64,000 nucleotides of DNA, taken from contig JAFKEE010000052.1 of NCBI GenBank assembly GCA_017307505.1, positions 1 to 64,000 on the forward strand, written 5' to 3'. Both the position numbers and the translations under genes were made by a program. The stretch is from Acidobacteriota bacterium. GTDB taxonomy: Bacteria; Acidobacteriota; Terriglobia; Bryobacterales; Bryobacteraceae. Positions 27,832 through 36,953 of the stretch are shown in pieces (the stretch's first letter is position 1; each line of letters starts with the position of its first letter). Below the pieces are notes generated by a model. It searched no databases. It saw nothing but the letters and a program-made list of their open reading frames with translations, and was not told the origin of the DNA.

Positions 27832-28620
27832 TTACCTATCGGTTTTTGGGGCGGATTCCACTGGATCGTGCGAGAAAACCACTTTCGTCCAGAGCTCGGG
27901 ACGGTGTGTGTCGTAGACCCCGTGGGGGCTCCAACACCAGGCCGGATGCGGTTGAACTTCCTTGCCGCCGGCCATCAGTTTCTCGAACCTGCCGAAGAAG
28001 ATACTCCAGACATCGCCATCCTGGGGAGGCAGCTGCCGGCCGTTGGCGAGATGCTTCATGCCCTGCCAAGGCAGGGAAACCTCGGCCCACCAGCCCCTGG
28101 AGACATGCGACGGGTCGTTTAGGCGCCCATCGATCCGGACCGAGGTACGAAGCCCGGGAAAGTCCCAGTCCAGAAATGCCCAACGGATTCCGCGCGGATG
28201 TGTGCCGCGCCAGAATGTCGCTCCGGTGCGGTCGTAGTCGCCACCGAAGGTCAGGGCCTGCCGCCGGTGAACGTCAAACTCTTCACCGCGGAACTTCTCA
28301 TACGCGTCCCGCCAGATGAAGAACACCTCGTAAACCGTCCCCAAGGCGTTCATTTCAAACTCGTAGTAACAGTCCCCGCCGTCGATAAAGACTTCAATAT
28401 CGCTCTCCAGGAAGATGAGCGAATCCCGCTCCGTCAGGCGCGCGTCGAGAAAGGGCTCCTCGCTCCAGAAGCGGATATGCAGCGCCTCTTCGTCCCAGAC
28501 GGCCGCCGCCCGCGTGTCGAACAGGCCGGGTTCACCCGAAACCATATCGACAAAACGGGGCGACTGCGGCACCCGGCTCCAGTCCACGGCCCCGCCGGCC
28601 CGGTAGCAGGTATAGCTCAT
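27832..28620 (-). CDS. CBM9-like (carbohydrate-binding family 9) protein
   Basis: A 262-residue protein starting MSYTCYRAGGAVDWSRVPQ. Its pattern (AAAVWDEEALHIRFWSEEPF, DSLIFLESDIEVFIDGGDCYYEFEMNALG, WWAEVSLPW) fits the carbohydrate-binding family 9-like domain, a DOMON-related beta sandwich, often attached to secreted enzymes. Here it stands alone and no signal peptide is visible, so it is presumably cytoplasmic. The start overlaps the DUF1015 stop (ATGA). Ligand unknown. Confidence 0.8.
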   Translation of the reverse strand: MSYTCYRAGGAVDWSRVPQSPRFVDMVSGEPGLFDTRAAAVWDEEALHIRFWSEEPFLDARLTERDSLIFLESDIEVFIDGGDCYYEFEMNALGTVYEVFFIWRDAYEKFRGEEFDVHRRQALTFGGDYDRTGATFWRGTHPRGIRWAFLDWDFPGLRTSVRIDGRLNDPSHVSRGWWAEVSLPWQGMKHLANGRQLPPQDGDVWSIFFGRFEKLMAGGKEVQPHPAWCWSPHGVYDTHRPELWTKVVFSHDPVESAPKTDR

Positions 28621-29777
28621 GACTCCAGTTCCAGCATGACGAGGCCGGAGCCCATTTTCGGGTAAAAGTAGGTCGACTTCTGGGGCAGCACCTGGCCCGC
28701 GAACGAGACGCGCGCCATCCCGTCAATCGGCAGATCCTCCAGGAGGAAGGTGATCTGGGCCCGCCCTTCTTTCACCTCCGCCAGCGCCTCTTCCCGGGTC
28801 CGCTTGTAGCGCAGATTCGTTCCTGCGGTCACCACCTCGGGCGTGATACCCAGCAGCGGAGAAAGGATGGCATCCTGCAGCACCGCGACATTCAGGGCCC
28901 CTTCGGCCGCCGGTACGTCGCAGTGGAACTCGCCATTCTCCATCACGACGCCAAACCGGATTGCCCCCGCCGGCGAGACCAGCGGATCCACGCCGCTGCC
29001 CACATTGGGCAGTTTCGCCAGGAACGATTCCGGCTGGAAGTCCTTCACGGAGTGCACGATGCGGTGCGTCGCGAAGCAACGCAGCCCGGGCGAATCCAGG
29101 CTGACGAAGGTCATCAGCGTCCTGGGCTGGCCCATGCGCAGCGCCGTCTCGTAACGGTGGTGGCCATCAGCGATCAACAGCGGCCTGTCGCTCATCAATG
29201 CCTGCATCGAGGCGATCCACGCCCGGTCCGCCACCCGCCAGAGCTTGTGGCTGGTTCGTTCATGATCGGAATAGGCCAGATCGGGCTCGGTCGCGCAGAC
29301 TGCGGCCAGCTTGGCTTCCACCGTGCCGCTAGGATCCGGAAACAGCATGAAGATGGAATCGAACTGAACCTGCGTGGCCTGCAGCAGCCGGAAGCGGTCC
29401 TCTTTGGGCCCGCTCATCGTCCACTCATGGCGGAAGACGTTGGTCCCGTAATCTTCGGTGTCGCCCAGCCCGACGAAGCCGCGCCGGGTCAGGATTTCGC
29501 CCGTGCCCGGGGCCGGAAACGTCTGCTCGTAGACGAAAAACGCCTCTTCCGGATCCCTGGCCACGATGCCGTCCTGCTTCCAGGCCGAGAGCTTGGCCGC
29601 CGCGCCCGCATAGTCGCCCTGCGGCAGGATCAGGTGCGCGAAGTTATACGGGCTACGCGACTTGTAGTCGGCCTCCAGGGCCGGAGGAATCACATCATAG
29701 GGCAGGGTTGCCAGATCTGCGATATCTCCGGCGGCAGACGTATAGCGCAGAGCGTGAAGAGGATGAATGTTGGCCAT
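28617..29777 (-). CDS. DUF1015 family protein
   Basis: A 386-residue cytoplasmic protein of the DUF1015 family. Family marks seen are LATLPYDVIPP near residue 25, RSPYNFAHLILP, VYEQTF, RRGFVGLG, ATQVQFDSIFMLF and the LIADGHHRYETAL motif at about residues 205-217, whose His-His-Arg-Tyr is the most conserved stretch. Members are annotated loosely as phosphatase or kinase-like; no activity is established. It is co-transcribed and overlaps the CBM9-like gene by four bases. Confidence 0.88.
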   Translation of the reverse strand: MANIHPLHALRYTSAAGDIADLATLPYDVIPPALEADYKSRSPYNFAHLILPQGDYAGAAAKLSAWKQDGIVARDPEEAFFVYEQTFPAPGTGEILTRRGFVGLGDTEDYGTNVFRHEWTMSGPKEDRFRLLQATQVQFDSIFMLFPDPSGTVEAKLAAVCATEPDLAYSDHERTSHKLWRVADRAWIASMQALMSDRPLLIADGHHRYETALRMGQPRTLMTFVSLDSPGLRCFATHRIVHSVKDFQPESFLAKLPNVGSGVDPLVSPAGAIRFGVVMENGEFHCDVPAAEGALNVAVLQDAILSPLLGITPEVVTAGTNLRYKRTREEALAEVKEGRAQITFLLEDLPIDGMARVSFAGQVLPQKSTYFYPKMGSGLVMLELES

Positions 29778-29818
29778 GGTAAGCGACGAAGCCTTCCCGC
29801 TAGTGTATCGACCCGAGG

Positions 29819-30622
29819 CTAGTATTGCGAGCGCGTGGCCGGGTTCGGCGCCGAGATCCCGACCGAATCCAGCAACTGCCGGGCGCCCAGCTCCATCAGC
29901 CCGATCTCTGTTGGTAACTGGAACAACAGAAAGCCCTTCTGCCGGAAGGCTTCCACCTGGGCGGCATTCGCGGCGGGCCGCCCCAGGAACTTTCCGTGCC
30001 GTTGCGCGGCGGCGGCAATCTTGTCAATTGCGTCAAGAAGTTCGGGCGCATCCTGGCGCCCGCGCAGGCCCATCGAGAATGACAAGTCGCTGGTACCGAT
30101 GAAGATGATGTCGACGCCCGGAGTCGCGCAGATCTCGTCGATATGCTGCAGCGCCGCGGCTTCTTCCACGACGCACATCACCGCCACATTGCGGTCGGCT
30201 GAATCATAGTAGTTGCCTGGCTCCGGCCACGTACGCACCGCGTTGCCCGCTCCGGAGCCACGCCGCCCCGCGGGGGGATAATGGCAGGCGTCGGCCGCGC
30301 GCTTCGAGAGCTCCGGCGTGGTCGTGAAGGGAAAGATCACGCCCGTCACGCCCTGATCCAGCACCCGCTTCGCCGTCCAGTATTCAATCACAGGCACACG
30401 GGCGAAGACCTGCGCCGGCAGGCCACGTGTACCCAGCACCATCACCCGCAAAGTCTCCAGGGTAATGGGCGAATGCTCCATCTCGATCCAAAGGAAATGG
30501 AAGCCCAGATTGGCCAGATGGGCAACGGCTTCCACGGAAGGCGTCGTGATGGTGGCCGCAAAAACGGGCTGGCCCGCGCGAAGGCGGGCCAGCACGGGAA
30601 ATGGATTGGAAGAAGACGTCAC
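29819..30622 (-). CDS. HpcH/HpaI-family aldolase
   Basis: Class II pyruvate aldolases of this family cleave 4-hydroxy-2-oxo acids. The 267 residues include a catalytic-type Arg (FARVP), the metal-binding Glu region [23 protein letters not shown] and the [13 protein letters not shown] motif with the second acidic ligand. The start overlaps the ald stop by four bases (ATGA), so the two enzymes are translated together; the shared product pyruvate is a plausible link with alanine dehydrogenase. Substrate cannot be told from sequence. Confidence 0.88.
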   Translation of the reverse strand: MTSSSNPFPVLARLRAGQPVFAATITTPSVEAVAHLANLGFHFLWIEMEHSPITLETLRVMVLGTRGLPAQVFARVPVIEYWTAKRVLDQGVTGVIFPFTTTPELSKRAADACHYPPAGRRGSGAGNAVRTWPEPGNYYDSADRNVAVMCVVEEAAALQHIDEICATPGVDIIFIGTSDLSFSMGLRGRQDAPELLDAIDKIAAAAQRHGKFLGRPAANAAQVEAFRQKGFLLFQLPTEIGLMELGARQLLDSVGISAPNPATRSQY

Positions 30623-31731
30623 AGCAACGATTGTAAATCGGTGCAGGGGATGTTCTGGCTCTCGGCGACGCCGGGATAGGTGACATGACCCTTGAAGGTG
30701 TTCACACCGAGCGCAAGCGCCGGATTCTCTGAGATCGCCTTAGACACGCCCTTGTTCGCCAGCTGCAGCAAATACGGCAGCGTCGCGTTGTTCAGGCCAT
30801 AGGTGGAAGTGTGGGGCACAGCCGCCGGCATGTTCGACACGCAGTAATGCAGCACGTTGTCCACGTAGTAGACCGGATCCGTATGGGTCGTGGCATGCGA
30901 AGTTTCGCAACAGCCGCCCTGGTCGATTGCGACATCGACGATCACTGCGCCCCTCTTCATCATCGGCAGCATGTCGCGGCGCACCAGGCGCGGTGCGGAG
31001 GCGCCCGGAATCAGCACGGCGCCGATAACGAGGTCGGCCAGGCGCAGGGACTCGCGGATGGTCCACTGGTTTGACGCCAGCGTGATCACGCCGCCGTTAT
31101 AGATGTCGTCCAGCTCACGCAGCCGGTTCAGATTGCGGTCGATGATGGTGACGTTCGCACCCAGGCCGAAGGCCATCTTGGCAGCGTTGTGTCCGACAAT
31201 TCCGCCGCCCAGAACCACCACATTGGCCGGGGCAACTCCGGGGATCCCGCCCAACAGAACACCTCGGCCGCCATTCGGAGATTCCAGATACTGTGCGCCA
31301 ACCTGCACGGACATGCGGCCGGCCACTTCGCTCATCGGCGTCAGCAGCGGCAGCGAGCCGTCTTTCTCCTGGATGGTCTCGTAGGCGACACCAGTGACCT
31401 TGGTTTCCACCAGCTTCTGCGTAAGTTCCGGCAGCGGAGCCAGATGCAGGTAGGTGAAGAGCGTCAGCCCCTCCCGGAAAAAGCCGTATTCCGAGGGTTG
31501 CGGCTCCTTCACCTTGGTGACAATGTCCGCCTGGTTCCAGACGTCGGCCGCTGTCGGCACAATCCGTGCCCCGGCTTCCACATACTCTTCGTCCGTAATC
31601 GAAGAGAGGTGCCCGGCGCGGGTCTGTACAATCACCTGATGACCCGATTCCAGCAGCGCGGTAACGCCGTGGGGCACCAGGCCGACCCGGGATTCATGGT
31701 CTTTTACTTCACGAGGAACGCCAATGATCAT
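30619..31731 (-). CDS. ald: Alanine dehydrogenase
   Basis: Catalyses reversible NAD-dependent deamination of L-alanine to pyruvate and ammonia. The 370 residues are full length: [18 protein letters not shown] start, Lys75 (VKEPQPSEY) and His96 ([10 protein letters not shown]) in the substrate site, the NAD-binding [18 protein letters not shown] (about 175-192), and [13 protein letters not shown] carrying the catalytic Asp. It overlaps neighbours at both ends by four bases, being the middle of an operon. Confidence 0.96.
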   Translation of the reverse strand: MIIGVPREVKDHESRVGLVPHGVTALLESGHQVIVQTRAGHLSSITDEEYVEAGARIVPTAADVWNQADIVTKVKEPQPSEYGFFREGLTLFTYLHLAPLPELTQKLVETKVTGVAYETIQEKDGSLPLLTPMSEVAGRMSVQVGAQYLESPNGGRGVLLGGIPGVAPANVVVLGGGIVGHNAAKMAFGLGANVTIIDRNLNRLRELDDIYNGGVITLASNQWTIRESLRLADLVIGAVLIPGASAPRLVRRDMLPMMKRGAVIVDVAIDQGGCCETSHATTHTDPVYYVDNVLHYCVSNMPAAVPHTSTYGLNNATLPYLLQLANKGVSKAISENPALALGVNTFKGHVTYPGVAESQNIPCTDLQSLL

Positions 31732-32324
31732 GGGAGTTTTCCTTCTGTTGCCGCCTTGGGCTGAACTGGAGCCGCGGTCTGTGGCGGAGGTTCCCGTTTT
31801 GGACCGAGCCCCAAGGCGATAAGCGTGAGCGAATCAAGCTTGCCCCGTCCCGACATGTTGTTGATGTTCTGGTCTTCCTGGAACTTCTTCAACGCTTCCG
31901 TGGATTCAGGACCCCACACACCATTCACATCGACGTTGTATCCCTTTTCCGTCAGCGCCTGCTGGATTTCGCGGATGCGATCTTCCGCGGGTTGCTGCTG
32001 GGTCGTCCGTTTCGGCGCGACGGCCCGCCGTGAAGCGACGGTACCCTTTCGCCCCGAAGTGGTCCGCGCGGCGGTTGATCTCGAAACGCCGCCCTTCGTA
32101 GCCGGGGCCTTTGCCGCCGCGGACTTGGACGGAGCAGACTTGGTGGCCGTGCCCTTGCTCGTGGGCGCTTTGGACACAGGCGCTTTCGCCGCGGCCTTCT
32201 TCTGCGCGAGGGAAAAATCAGGAAAGCTGAAGGAGAGAAGCAACGCGAATGGGATAAACAGCAGACGAGGCGGCTTCACGATTGAAGGATAGCAAAGAGA
32301 ACGAAGCATGGGCACCACAAACAC
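31728..32324 (-). CDS. Secreted peptidoglycan-binding-domain protein with Lys/Ala-rich linker
   Basis: The protein (198 residues from a GTG at 32324; an ATG at 32309 and a GTG at 32279 are alternatives) has a signal peptide ([21 protein letters not shown]). It then has a 65-residue linker built of KAPxSK and SKSAAAK units, resembling histone H1 or AlgP tails. A peptidoglycan_binding_1 domain follows ([33 protein letters not shown], about 115-165). The basic linker may bind acidic polymers. The stop overlaps the ald start by four bases. Confidence 0.82.
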   Translation of the reverse strand: MFVVPMLRSLCYPSIVKPPRLLFIPFALLLSFSFPDFSLAQKKAAAKAPVSKAPTSKGTATKSAPSKSAAAKAPATKGGVSRSTAARTTSGRKGTVASRRAVAPKRTTQQQPAEDRIREIQQALTEKGYNVDVNGVWGPESTEALKKFQEDQNINNMSGRGKLDSLTLIALGLGPKREPPPQTAAPVQPKAATEGKLP

Positions 32325-32363
32325 GGCAGCCGTTCCCCTACCGCGAATGCCAGGAGTTTAGGG

Positions 32364-32405
32364 GGAGCGGGAGGGGGGCGGATGGGGGAATATCCCTCCC
32401 GCTCC
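32364..32405. repeat. 12-bp perfect inverted repeat
   Basis: GGAGCGGGAGGG at 32364-32375 pairs perfectly with CCCTCCCGCTCC at 32394-32405 across an 18-base loop. It lies in the 231-base gap between the Wzt-like gene and the peptidoglycan-binding gene. No T-run follows on either strand, so it is a weak terminator at best; it may be a factor-dependent stop or an mRNA-stabilising hairpin at the end of the exporter transcript. Confidence 0.7.
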
Positions 32406-32555
32406 TGGCGGGTGGTGGAGCCTTCATTATACGCAGATCGATATCGGACTGAAAGAGTCAAAATGAGACAAAGTCGATAAAAAACTCCAGAATTCAAGTC
32501 CCAACGGAGGCTAGTCGTACCAAAACATGCAGTAGGCCGTACCACACCGAAAACA

Positions 32556-33323
32556 TTAGTTGGCAGCGCTGTCCGAGCCCGGCAGGGGCCGGGTCGGGTC
32601 CGCGACAAACTGCATATAGGCGTCGCATACAGCCCGCGCTTCGCCATCCAGCAGCATCTGGCCGTGGTGCAGCCAGATGGCACGGTCGCAGAATTCCAGC
32701 ACGGTTTCCGGGCTATGGGAGACGCAAAGCAGGGTTCTGCCCTCATTCCGCAGCTCGCCAATCCGGGTATGGCACTTGCGCTGGAACGCGGCGTCACCCA
32801 CCCCTAACACCTCGTCGATGATGACGATAGAGGGATCGCAGTGCACGGCGATGGAAAACGCCAGGCGCAAAGACATACCCATGGAGTAGGTCCGCAACGG
32901 CTCGTTGATGAACTCGGCGATCTCCGAGAATGCCAGGATCGAGTCATACCGCTCCCGCACTTGCGCCTTGGTCATCCCGAGCATGGCCGCATTGAGGTAG
33001 AGATTCTCGTGACCGGTCAGGTCCATGTGGAAGCCCGAGCCGAGTTCCAGCAAGGGGGCAATGGAGCCATGCACTTCCACGGAACCCTCGTCCGGCTGGG
33101 CCAGTCCGCAAACCATGCTGAGCAGTGTGCTTTTCCCCGCGCCGTTCGCCCCGATCAGGGCAATGCTCTCCCGAGCCTCCACCTCGAAGGAGATGTTGCG
33201 GACCGCGTAGAAGCCCTCTTTCCCGGGTTTCGAGGTGAACTGGCGGATGCGGTCGCGCAGCACTACGCGCGGTTTGCGGTGCTGGAAGATCTTCGACGCG
33301 TTCTTGATGCTGATCAGGCTCAT
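32556..33323 (-). CDS. Polysaccharide ABC exporter, ATPase (Wzt-like)
   Basis: The 255-residue ATPase has Walker A GANGAGKST (about residues 54-62), the signature YSMGMSLRLAF and Walker B SIVIIDEVLGVGD, the combination seen in O-antigen/teichoic acid exporters (Wzt, TagH, KpsT). It lacks the C-terminal carbohydrate-binding domain of long Wzt forms, so it should export without recognising a modified glycan end. The ATG at 33323 comes one base after the permease stop; a longer frame upstream is only overlap with that gene. Confidence 0.92.
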   Translation of the reverse strand: MSLISIKNASKIFQHRKPRVVLRDRIRQFTSKPGKEGFYAVRNISFEVEARESIALIGANGAGKSTLLSMVCGLAQPDEGSVEVHGSIAPLLELGSGFHMDLTGHENLYLNAAMLGMTKAQVRERYDSILAFSEIAEFINEPLRTYSMGMSLRLAFSIAVHCDPSIVIIDEVLGVGDAAFQRKCHTRIGELRNEGRTLLCVSHSPETVLEFCDRAIWLHHGQMLLDGEARAVCDAYMQFVADPTRPLPGSDSAAN

Positions 33324-33324
33324 G

Positions 33325-34086
33325 CTACAGGTACTCGTAGAAGCGTTTTTCCGCCCGCCGGAAGATGGCGAACCCAAGCCCCATCGAAACGGCCGAGACC
33401 AGGGCGAGTTTGATGAGCAGCCGCATGGTTGGCGCCGCGCCGCCCAGGATGATGGTCTGCGTCGCAAGAATCAGGGCGGCAACCGGGTTGTACTGATAGA
33501 GGTCGCGGAAATCGGCCGGCACGTTGTCGAACGTGTACACGATCGGGACAATCCAGAAGAGCAACAAGTTGAATGATTCCACGACATAGCGGACGTCGCG
33601 AACGAACAGGTTCATGGCCGACGAGGCCAGGCCCAGGCCGATGAGGAACATGATCTCCAGGCCCCAGACCACCGGCAGCCACAACCAGTTGATGTTGACC
33701 GACAATCCGGAAATCAGCACGAAGAAGACGAGCAAGCCGAGCTGAATCAGCAGATGCGTCAGGTTCGAGAAGATCGAGGCGATGGGGATGATCTCCCGCT
33801 TCAGCGGCACGCGTTTGATGATGGCTACATTCTCGATCAGCGAGTTGGTCGCCGAAAGCCAAGCTATCGTGAAGAAATTAAACGGGATCAGTCCGCACAG
33901 CAGGTGCACGCTAAAGTGCGGCAGGGGCCGTGCCAGGATGCGCGTGAAGACGTAGGTGTAGACCGCCATCATGACCAGCGGGTTCAGCAGGGACCAGAAC
34001 ACGCCCAGCGACATGTTGCGGTAGCGGACTTTGAAGTCCTTTGCCACCAGCTCCCGGAGCAGGAATAAGTAGTCGCCGTTCCACAT
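33325..34086 (-). CDS. Polysaccharide ABC exporter, permease (Wzm-like)
   Basis: An ABC-2-type inner-membrane permease of 253 residues with six predicted spans. It starts MWNGDYLFLLRELVAKDFKVRYRNMSLG, the amphipathic N-terminal helix typical of Wzm/TagG/KpsM, and ends in RAEKRFYEYL. I used the ATG at 34086; the long upstream open frame has no transporter character. It pairs with the downstream ATPase and galE upstream supplies UDP-sugars. Confidence 0.93.
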   Translation of the reverse strand: MWNGDYLFLLRELVAKDFKVRYRNMSLGVFWSLLNPLVMMAVYTYVFTRILARPLPHFSVHLLCGLIPFNFFTIAWLSATNSLIENVAIIKRVPLKREIIPIASIFSNLTHLLIQLGLLVFFVLISGLSVNINWLWLPVVWGLEIMFLIGLGLASSAMNLFVRDVRYVVESFNLLLFWIVPIVYTFDNVPADFRDLYQYNPVAALILATQTIILGGAAPTMRLLIKLALVSAVSMGLGFAIFRRAEKRFYEYL

Positions 34087-34189
34087 GAAGTTACAAGAAC
34101 TTAGGTTAGCGCAGGCTGGCAGCGGCCAGCTATCGGTCCGGGACCGTATTGCTCCAACGGCCCGATCGGGATAGCCGGCCGCGCCCGTT

Positions 34190-35176
34190 CTAAGCCAACT
34201 GACGGGGCAGGTGCTCCTGCTGCCACGCCCAGGCGCTTCCGACAATCTGCGCCAGGGACGAAAGCTGCGGCGTCCAGCCGAGAACCTCGGCCGCACTGCT
34301 GGCGTCGGCCACCAGGGCGGCTGGATCACCATCCCGGCGCGGCGCTATGCGGACCGGGACGCGCAGGCCGGAAACCTCCTCCACCATGCTCACCATCTGC
34401 CGGACGCTCAGCCCCGAGCCGGTGCCGAGGTTCAGCTTCATCGAGCCGCAGCCGCTGCGCAGCTTATCCAGGGCCAACACGTGCGCGCGGGCCAGGTCGC
34501 ACACATGGACATAGTCGCGCAGGCAGGTTCCGTCCGGGGTAGGGAAGTCCTCCCCAAAGACCTGCAGCGCCTCCCGCCGGCCCATGGCCGCTTCAATGAT
34601 GCTGGGGATCAAATGGGTCTCGGGTGTGTGGAACTCCCCCGTCTCGCCGTCGGGATCACAGCCGGCGGCGTTGAAATAGCGCAGGGCGGCAAAACGGAGG
34701 CCGTGGCAGGCGGCAAACCAGTGCAGGGCGCGCTCGATAATCTTCTTCGACTCCCCGTACGGGCTCACCGGATTCTGCGGGGCGTCCTCCCGGATGGGCA
34801 GGCGGTCCGGAACCCCGTAAGTCGCACAGGATGAAGAGAAGACGATGTCCTTGACGCCATGATCCAGCATCACGCGCAGGAGATTCAGGCTGCCCTCCAC
34901 ATTGTTGCGGAAGTAGCGCTCCGGCTCGCTCATGGACTCGCCTACATAAGCGAGTGCCGCAAAATGCATGACTGCGTCAGGTTGATGAAACCGGAAGACC
35001 CGGCGAAGTGCCACTTCGTCCGTGAGGTCTGCTACCTCCAGCGGGCCCCATTTGGCGGCCCAATCATGTCCCCGGAAGAGATTGTCTACGACTACTACTT
35101 CATGCCCCGCCTGACTGAGGGCCTTGGCGGCGTGGGAACCAACGTAACCCGCGCCTCCCGTCAGAAGTACTTTCAT
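34190..35176 (-). CDS. galE: UDP-glucose 4-epimerase
   Basis: Interconverts UDP-glucose and UDP-galactose. The 328 residues have the NAD-binding TGGAGYVGS (residues 6-14), Ser-rich FSSSCATYG (about 113-121), the Tyr140-x3-Lys144 catalytic pair (SPYGESKK) and the RYFNAAG motif. MKVLLTGGAG sets the start at 35176. Together with the exporter it suggests a surface-polysaccharide locus, although no glycosyltransferases are here. Confidence 0.95.
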   Translation of the reverse strand: MKVLLTGGAGYVGSHAAKALSQAGHEVVVVDNLFRGHDWAAKWGPLEVADLTDEVALRRVFRFHQPDAVMHFAALAYVGESMSEPERYFRNNVEGSLNLLRVMLDHGVKDIVFSSSCATYGVPDRLPIREDAPQNPVSPYGESKKIIERALHWFAACHGLRFAALRYFNAAGCDPDGETGEFHTPETHLIPSIIEAAMGRREALQVFGEDFPTPDGTCLRDYVHVCDLARAHVLALDKLRSGCGSMKLNLGTGSGLSVRQMVSMVEEVSGLRVPVRIAPRRDGDPAALVADASSAAEVLGWTPQLSSLAQIVGSAWAWQQEHLPRQLA

Positions 35177-35250
35177 CGGCGAGAAGACTCTACGCACCCA
35201 TGTTACCCGAAGCGGCCGAATTCCGCTTCCGTGGCTCGAAGGCAAAACAA

Positions 35251-35284
35251 AAGCCGCCTCGTGCCGTGGGGCCCGAGGCGGCTT
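35251..35284 (-). terminator. Intrinsic terminator of the DegP-like gene
   Basis: AAGCCGCCTCG at 35251-35261 and CGAGGCGGCTT at 35274-35284 form an 11-bp stem with a 12-base loop, followed on the - strand by TTGTTTTG. T residues also follow on the + strand, so it may act both ways. Confidence 0.88.
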
Positions 35285-35305
35285 TTTCTGCGTCGGCTGG
35301 AAAGC

Positions 35306-36916
35306 CTAGTTTTGAGGGACCGTGCCCGGCAGGTAGATGCCGGACCAGGTGATGTCCGCCCTGTTGCCCGGAGCCGAGGACGGCCGCATCACGCGGAATG
35401 CGACCGGGGCGCCTGGCTTCAGGCCGCTGAGGATCGCCTTCACATCCTCGAAGCTGGACACAGGCCGGCGGTTGATGCTGGCCAGGACGTCCTTCTCCTT
35501 GATGCCGATCTCTTCGGCCGGCGACCCGTCTTCCACGGTGGTGACCATGACCCCGCTGGGGAAGTCATACTTCATTTCCTTGCGCTCCGCCGGGGTGAGG
35601 GATCGCACACCGAAGCCGAAGCGCGGCGTGGTCATCGAAGGCTTCTCGGCGCCCGGTTCGGTCATCTCACGGCGCAGGCCGGCCAACTGCGGATCGTCTT
35701 TGAAGACTTCGTCGCGGTCGCCAATGACGACCTTCTTGTCCATTTTCTGGCCTTCCCGGTCCAGACCAATGGTCACTTCCGTGCCGGCCGGCATCTCGGA
35801 GACGCGGCTGACCAGGTCGTCGCCGTCCTTGATCGGGTGGCCGTTCAGCGAAAGCAGGACGTCTTCCCCTTTGAGTCCGGCTTTCTGCGCCGGACCATTG
35901 GTGGTGACGGATTCGATGATGACGCCGTTCTTGAAGCCGAGAGCCTTGAGCGTCATTTCCATCGACGTCTGGTTGCGCGGGAACTTGATTCCGATCGAAC
36001 CGCGCGAAACTTTACCGGATTGGATGATCTGGTTATAGCTGCGTACCGCCGTGTTCACCGGCAAAGCGAAGCCAATGCCCTGATAGCCGCCGGACGAGGT
36101 GGCGATCATCGTGTTGATGCCGATGACGTCGCCGTTGATATTCACCAGCGGCCCGCCGGAGTTGCCGGGGTTGATCGCCGCATCGGTCTGGATAAACCGT
36201 TGGAATTGCTGGGGCGAAATGTCGCGGCCGGTAGCCGAGACAATGCCCGCGGTGACTGAGGTTTCGAGCCCGAAGGGAGCACCGATGGCCACGGCCCAAT
36301 CGCCAACCTGGACGCTCTCGGAGTTCCCGACCTTGATCGCCTGCAGCGGCCGCCCGACATCGATCTTCAGAACGGCAATGTCGATTTCCGGGTCGGAGCC
36401 GATGAGCTTCGCCTTGTAATCCGTCTTGTCGCCAGTGAGGCGGACCTTGATGTGGTCAGCCTGCTCCACGACGTGCAGATTGGTCATGATGTAGCCGTTC
36501 TTGTCGACAATGAAACCGGAGCCGGAGCCTTCCCGCTTCCGGGGCGCTTCGCCTCCGAACGGGGAGCCGAAAAAGCGCTGCAACGGATCGGACGGGGCGG
36601 CTTCGTCATCGTCATCCTGCGGAGCTGCGTGCGGATTGCGGCGCCGATTGGACGATTGAGTCTGCTTTGGCGTGTAGTCGGTAGCAATGAAGACTACCGA
36701 GGGCTCGAGCATCTGCGCCAGTTTGGTGAATTCATTGGCCAATTTCTTCACCGGGGGCAGGGCGAGAGGCGTCGCGTCCGGCGCCACGGCCTGTCCTTTG
36801 GCCGCACTGACGCCAACTGTCAGCGCATTGCCCACAAGGACGAGGGCGGCGACGGCAAGCAGTGCCATGTTCATCGTAAAGAGCTTTTGCTGGCGGAACT
36901 TGTCAAACCAACGCAT
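35306..36916 (-). CDS. DegP/HtrA-family periplasmic serine protease
   Basis: A 536-residue Do-type protease of the envelope. Residues 15-38 form an N-terminal anchor or signal (MALLAVAALVLVGNALTVGV). The trypsin-like domain has the triad His148 (TNLHVV), Asp179 (EIDIAVLK) and Ser253 (NPGNSGGP). Two PDZ domains follow, one from about 300 (GSIGIKFPRN onward) and one from about 430 (VRSLTPAERKEM, VMVTTVEDGSPAEEIG). An acidic/basic loop (RRRNPHAAPQDDDDE) lies before the protease core. It handles misfolded envelope proteins in known members. It ends at a strong terminator and begins with the DEGP-type GSGSGFIVDKNG core. Confidence 0.95.
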   Translation of the reverse strand: MRWFDKFRQQKLFTMNMALLAVAALVLVGNALTVGVSAAKGQAVAPDATPLALPPVKKLANEFTKLAQMLEPSVVFIATDYTPKQTQSSNRRRNPHAAPQDDDDEAAPSDPLQRFFGSPFGGEAPRKREGSGSGFIVDKNGYIMTNLHVVEQADHIKVRLTGDKTDYKAKLIGSDPEIDIAVLKIDVGRPLQAIKVGNSESVQVGDWAVAIGAPFGLETSVTAGIVSATGRDISPQQFQRFIQTDAAINPGNSGGPLVNINGDVIGINTMIATSSGGYQGIGFALPVNTAVRSYNQIIQSGKVSRGSIGIKFPRNQTSMEMTLKALGFKNGVIIESVTTNGPAQKAGLKGEDVLLSLNGHPIKDGDDLVSRVSEMPAGTEVTIGLDREGQKMDKKVVIGDRDEVFKDDPQLAGLRREMTEPGAEKPSMTTPRFGFGVRSLTPAERKEMKYDFPSGVMVTTVEDGSPAEEIGIKEKDVLASINRRPVSSFEDVKAILSGLKPGAPVAFRVMRPSSAPGNRADITWSGIYLPGTVPQN

Positions 36917-36953
36917 AGAACTTCCTTGTTGAATCTTTCCAGTGGTGCGACCG

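Noticed and set aside
27573-28319. A 248-codon + strand frame across the non-coding stretch and the CBM9-like gene
   Set aside because: It is very rich in Arg, Pro and Ser, matches nothing, and half of it is antisense to a well-supported gene.
33324-33467. A longer Wzt-like protein starting inside the permease gene
   Set aside because: The extra 48 residues are an antiphase reading of the permease 3' end; the normal start MSLISIKNASK lies one base after the permease stop.
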